Shown here piece after piece: positions 61,246 to 64,000 of a stretch of 64,000 bases of DNA (positions are counted from its first letter, which is position 1; every line of letters starts with the position of its first letter). Position numbers and translations under genes: made by a program. The notes under the pieces were generated by a model. It was not told the DNA's origin. It did no database searches and was given only the letters and a program-made list of their open reading frames with translations. The stretch lies in the NCBI RefSeq assembly GCF_028858515.1, contig NZ_JAPJZJ010000003.1:433001-497000 (forward strand). Reading direction: 5' to 3'. This DNA is from Aurantiacibacter sp. D1-12 (lineage in GTDB: Bacteria > Pseudomonadota > Alphaproteobacteria > Sphingomonadales > Sphingomonadaceae).

Positions 61246-62232
61246 ATGCCGATAGATCCCTCCGTTCCCAATGCCCCCATCCGCGTCGCCGCGCTGTACC
61301 AGTTCACGCGGTTTGATGATCACGAAGCGCTGCAAGCTCCGCTGCAGGCGCTATTTGACGAGCAGGGCATTCGCGGGATCATGCTGCTCGCTGCAGAAGG
61401 GATCAACGGGACGATTGCCGGCACGCCAGAGGCGATTGATGCAGCGCTCGAGCATATTCGCGGACTTCCCGGCTGCGCCGATATTGCGGTGAAGTTTTCG
61501 GGCGCGCAGAAGATGCCGTTCCTGCGGATGAAGGTGCGGCTCAAGAACGAGATCGTCACCATGGGTCAGCCCGATATCGATCCTGCCAGGCACGCGGGTA
61601 CCTATGTCGATCCCGCCGACTGGAATGACCTGATTGCTGATCCCGACACCATCGTGATCGATACGCGCAATGACTACGAGGTTGCCATCGGCCAGTTCGA
61701 CGGTGCGATTGACCCGAAGACGCCGAGCTTCCGCGATTTCCCCGAATGGTTCCGTGCCGAGCGGGAGCGGCTGCTCGGGGAGGGCAAGCAGCCCAAGGTC
61801 GCCATGTATTGCACCGGCGGCATCCGCTGCGAGAAGTCGACCGCCTTCCTCGCCAAAGAAGGGGTGGACGAGGTCTATCACCTCAAGGGCGGCATCCTGA
61901 AATACCTCGAGGAGATCCCCGAGGAACTGAGCATGTGGCGCGGGGAATGCTTTGTGTTCGATCAGCGCGTGAGTGTAGGCCACGGCCTGAAGCAAGGCCC
62001 CTACAGCCTGTGCCGCGCCTGCCGTCGCCCCCTGAGCGAAGAGGACAAGGCTTCCGAATATTACGAGGAAGGCGTCAGCTGCGCCGCGTGCATCACCGAG
62101 AAGACCGAGCAGCAGCGCGCGAGCTATCGCGAGCGGCAGAAGCAGGAAAAGCTCGCCGCAAGCCGCGGTGAGGCACACCTCGGCAAGAAGCTCGCGACCA
62201 GCGCCGGGCCGGATGGTTTCGACGATGAGTGA
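61246..62232 (+). CDS. trhO: tRNA uridine-34 hydroxylase (rhodanese-like)
   Basis: 328 residues from ATG 61246. N-terminal domain ([30 protein letters not shown]) and a rhodanese domain with the loop [10 protein letters not shown], then a C-terminal Cys-rich part ([15 protein letters not shown]). TrhO makes 5-hydroxyuridine at tRNA position 34 with oxygen. The stop overlaps the next gene by 8 bp. Confidence 0.93.
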   Translation: MPIDPSVPNAPIRVAALYQFTRFDDHEALQAPLQALFDEQGIRGIMLLAAEGINGTIAGTPEAIDAALEHIRGLPGCADIAVKFSGAQKMPFLRMKVRLKNEIVTMGQPDIDPARHAGTYVDPADWNDLIADPDTIVIDTRNDYEVAIGQFDGAIDPKTPSFRDFPEWFRAERERLLGEGKQPKVAMYCTGGIRCEKSTAFLAKEGVDEVYHLKGGILKYLEEIPEELSMWRGECFVFDQRVSVGHGLKQGPYSLCRACRRPLSEEDKASEYYEEGVSCAACITEKTEQQRASYRERQKQEKLAASRGEAHLGKKLATSAGPDGFDDE

Positions 62233-62854
62233 CCGTATTCTCTACAGCTTCCGCCGCTGCCCCTACGCGATGCGCGCCCGCATGGCGCTCGTCATCAGCA
62301 AGAGCCGCTGCGAGCTGCGCGAGGTGAAGCTTTCCGACAAGCCACAGGCAATGCTCGATGTCTCACCTAAGGCCACCGTGCCCGTGCTGGTGCACAGTGA
62401 TGGTGCGTTTCTGGAAGAAAGCCTCGACATTATACGTTGGGCTCTCGGCCACACCGACCCCGAAGGCTGGCTGGAGCGCGAGGACAAAGAACTGATCGCC
62501 GAGAATGATGGTCCGTTCAAACACGCGCTCGACCACTACAAATACCCGACGCGTTATGATGACTGCGATCCAATGCCCCACCGCGACCGCGGAGAAGAGT
62601 TCCTGCGCAAACTCGACGCACGGATCGCTGGGCAGGGTCAACTGTGCGGTGACAAACGCGGCTTGACCGACGTGGCGATATTCCCGTTCATCCGCCAGTT
62701 CGCCAACCACGACCGCGCCTGGTTCGATGCGCTCGACCTGCCGCATGTGCAGCAATGGCTGGCGGGGCACTTGGAAAGCGACCTGTTCAAAACCGCGATG
62801 CAACGCGAAAAGCCATGGCAGGAAGGCGATGCGCCCATTGCCATGGCTTTGTGA
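62225..62854 (+). CDS. Glutathione transferase-family protein (GrxB-like N-terminus)
   Basis: 209 residues from ATG 62225, overlapping trhO by 8 bp. Thioredoxin-like domain starting [17 protein letters not shown] with the single Cys of a CPYA site, then [24 protein letters not shown] (the glutathione-binding ES pair) and an all-helical C-terminal domain. Likely a thiol-disulfide or dehalogenase-type transferase; the substrate is unknown. Confidence 0.82.
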   Translation: MSDRILYSFRRCPYAMRARMALVISKSRCELREVKLSDKPQAMLDVSPKATVPVLVHSDGAFLEESLDIIRWALGHTDPEGWLEREDKELIAENDGPFKHALDHYKYPTRYDDCDPMPHRDRGEEFLRKLDARIAGQGQLCGDKRGLTDVAIFPFIRQFANHDRAWFDALDLPHVQQWLAGHLESDLFKTAMQREKPWQEGDAPIAMAL

Positions 62855-62878
62855 TCGGTCGAGTGGTTCGGCGCTTGG

Positions 62879-63349
62879 TTAGACCTTCGCCGGCATGAAG
62901 CGCGGATTGCGCAGGAGGGCTGCGGCCACCAGCGGCACCACCAGAGCTACTGGTAGGATCTCGGTAAAGGTGATCGGCAGACGATAGGCCGGGTTGGCGT
63001 AGTCCGGATATCCCATGTCGATCGCCGACTGCACGAAAGCATAGTCAGTGGACGCGAGATAGGCTTCCCAGCCGAGTACGTAGAAAAGCGATGCTACCAG
63101 CGCCATGCCGATCCCGAGCTTAAGGGCTTGCCAGAAACCAATCACGCCGCCCAGTTCCTGATCGCGGTACCGCTTCACCCCGACGAAGATTACGCTCAGC
63201 GCGATGAACATCGTGAGGAACCCGATGATCATGCCGAAGGTGTTGTCGGGACTGGACGTGTCCATGAAGCTCAGCGTCGTCAGGAACAGTACGGCGAGGA
63301 TTATCCCGGAGATCGAGCCGAAGGTGAGAACTGTACGTGTCTGGGTCAT
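62879..63349 (-). CDS. DUF4199 membrane protein
   Basis: 156 residues with four membrane segments (about 10-28, 38-58, 75-95, 128-148) and the VGVKRYRDQELGGVIGFWQALKLGIGMALVASLFYVLGWEAYL segment of DUF4199. Function unknown. It follows the LuxR-type gene by 91 bp on the same strand; an AGGAGG site precedes the ATG. Confidence 0.85.
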   Translation of the reverse strand: MTQTRTVLTFGSISGIILAVLFLTTLSFMDTSSPDNTFGMIIGFLTMFIALSVIFVGVKRYRDQELGGVIGFWQALKLGIGMALVASLFYVLGWEAYLASTDYAFVQSAIDMGYPDYANPAYRLPITFTEILPVALVVPLVAAALLRNPRFMPAKV

Positions 63350-63440
63350 GAAATGCCTCCTTGTTGGTGGCCTTGGCCTGTCACGTGGCTCGTGTGCCCG
63401 CTATCACCCAAACGGGTGATTTGGGCAAAATCACTCCAAT

Positions 63441-63863
63441 TTACGGGAGCAGGCCGAGTTCGCGCGCCTTGGCAATCGCTTCGGTTCGGTTGTTTGCTTC
63501 CAGCTTCTCGAACAGCTTGGCCAGATGGGTCTTCACCGTATTGGGAGAGATATCGAGATCGCGTGCAATCAACTTGTTGGCCCGTCCCTCGGCGAGTTTC
63601 TCAAGCACTTCGCACTCGCGAGGAGAGATACCGAGGCTAGCGATTGCGCGATCATTGCGGACGAATTCTTTCGCGCGCGCAGTAGGTGTCAATCGATTGC
63701 CCAACCAGATACCAAGCGCGGCGAACACCAAGGCGATAACGACACTGTAGAATTCGGTAGTCCACTCGCGCGAGAGATGTCGCCAATCAGCCCAGGTCAG
63801 GAAAAGCGAAAGCGCGGCGATAGCGGCGCCGTACATTGCCATCCATCGCCAGTGTGCCTTCAT
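63441..63863 (-). CDS. LuxR-type regulator anchored by two membrane helices
   Basis: 140 residues from ATG 63863, which overlaps the ilvE stop (ATGA) and is preferred over an upstream TTG. Two membrane helices (about 8-24 and 38-54) precede a LuxR helix-turn-helix (ISPRECEVLEKLAEGRANKLIARDLDISPNTVKTHLAKLFEKL). There is no receiver or ligand domain. Membrane binding would put the DNA-binding part at the inner membrane; it may control the DUF4199 gene downstream. Confidence 0.87.
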   Translation of the reverse strand: MKAHWRWMAMYGAAIAALSLFLTWADWRHLSREWTTEFYSVVIALVFAALGIWLGNRLTPTARAKEFVRNDRAIASLGISPRECEVLEKLAEGRANKLIARDLDISPNTVKTHLAKLFEKLEANNRTEAIAKARELGLLP

Positions 63864-64000
63864 TCGATCCGCATCACCCAACTGTGGCGGTCCTCAACGG
63901 TCCCGCGCTGGATGCCGACGAGCTTTTCGCGGATCGTGCTCGTCAGCTGGCCGGGGCCGCCTGAGCCGATGGTGAATTCGCCGTCGTGGCTGGCGACTTT
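63860..64000 (-). CDS. ilvE: Branched-chain amino acid aminotransferase, C-terminal 46 codons
   Basis: The gene enters from beyond the window end. The last residues KVASHDGEFTIGSGGPGQLT and IREKLVGIQRGTVEDRHSW match the IlvE C-terminus (the DGExTIGxGxPG and LxxIQxGxxEDxxxW elements). IlvE moves the amino group between glutamate and Leu, Ile or Val. Only the end is seen, so this is a family-level call. Confidence 0.85.
   Translation of the reverse strand, partial: KVASHDGEFTIGSGGPGQLTSTIREKLVGIQRGTVEDRHSWVMRIE

Overview
The window looks like the chromosome of a high-GC alphaproteobacterium of the Sphingomonadales, most likely Erythrobacteraceae. This rests on gene content and order: fur-plsC-miaB-phoH-ybeY-corC, a mutY/dciA/dsbA/smc block, a plant-type glutamate-cysteine ligase, a MucR zinc-finger regulator, egtB-egtD, and an alphaproteobacterial LexA box (GTTC-N7-GTTC). 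No rRNA was seen. The only tRNA found is a tRNA-Gln. Both window ends cut a gene: a glycosyltransferase on the left and the 3' end of ilvE on the right.

Layout of the left two thirds (1-45986), ordinary chromosome: envelope assembly (YfgM-like, bamB); a membrane methyltransferase; ubiA; rsmE and gshA; a diheme cytochrome c peroxidase-like lipoprotein; a SoxR box between soxR and a VOC-family gene; smc, two DsbA-like thiol oxidoreductases and dciA, with mutY divergent; a beta-lactamase-fold hydrolase with nudC; mgtE; a cyclophilin with a lipase lipoprotein; then a long leftward block nfu-type/nitroreductase/tsaB/rimI/mucR/fur/plsC/miaB/phoH/ybeY/corC, interrupted by one opposite-strand gene. 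After this come an M16 peptidase, a class II DAHP synthase, a MASE1-GGDEF protein, egtB-egtD (ergothioneine), a small aspartic protease and a flippase.

45987-58379 is a mobile element of about 12.4 kb. It is integrated in the 3' end of tRNA-Gln and bounded by a 17-bp direct repeat. It carries a tyrosine integrase with near-identical candidate arm sites at both ends; a MarR/ABM-monooxygenase/cytochrome b561 operon behind a perfect 16-bp palindrome; a remnant of a second integrase; several very small genes; a 727-residue protein with an internal M23 peptidase domain that resembles a virion protein; a serine recombinase with a res-like site; and a divergent SRAP / Y-family polymerase pair sharing a LexA box, the polymerase coupled to a small zinc-ribbon gene. 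A 15-bp core motif occurs three times in its non-coding spacers. No terminase, portal, capsid or replication gene was seen, so it is either a decayed prophage or a phage satellite or island.

The right end (58363-64000) returns to chromosome: tRNA-Gln, a YghU-like glutathione transferase, an M49-like peptidase lipoprotein, trhO, a second glutathione transferase-like gene, a DUF4199 protein, and ilvE overlapping a membrane-anchored LuxR-type regulator. The best candidate for an undescribed system is the SOS-controlled SRAP-polymerase-zinc-ribbon trio on the element, with the element's repeated spacer motif.
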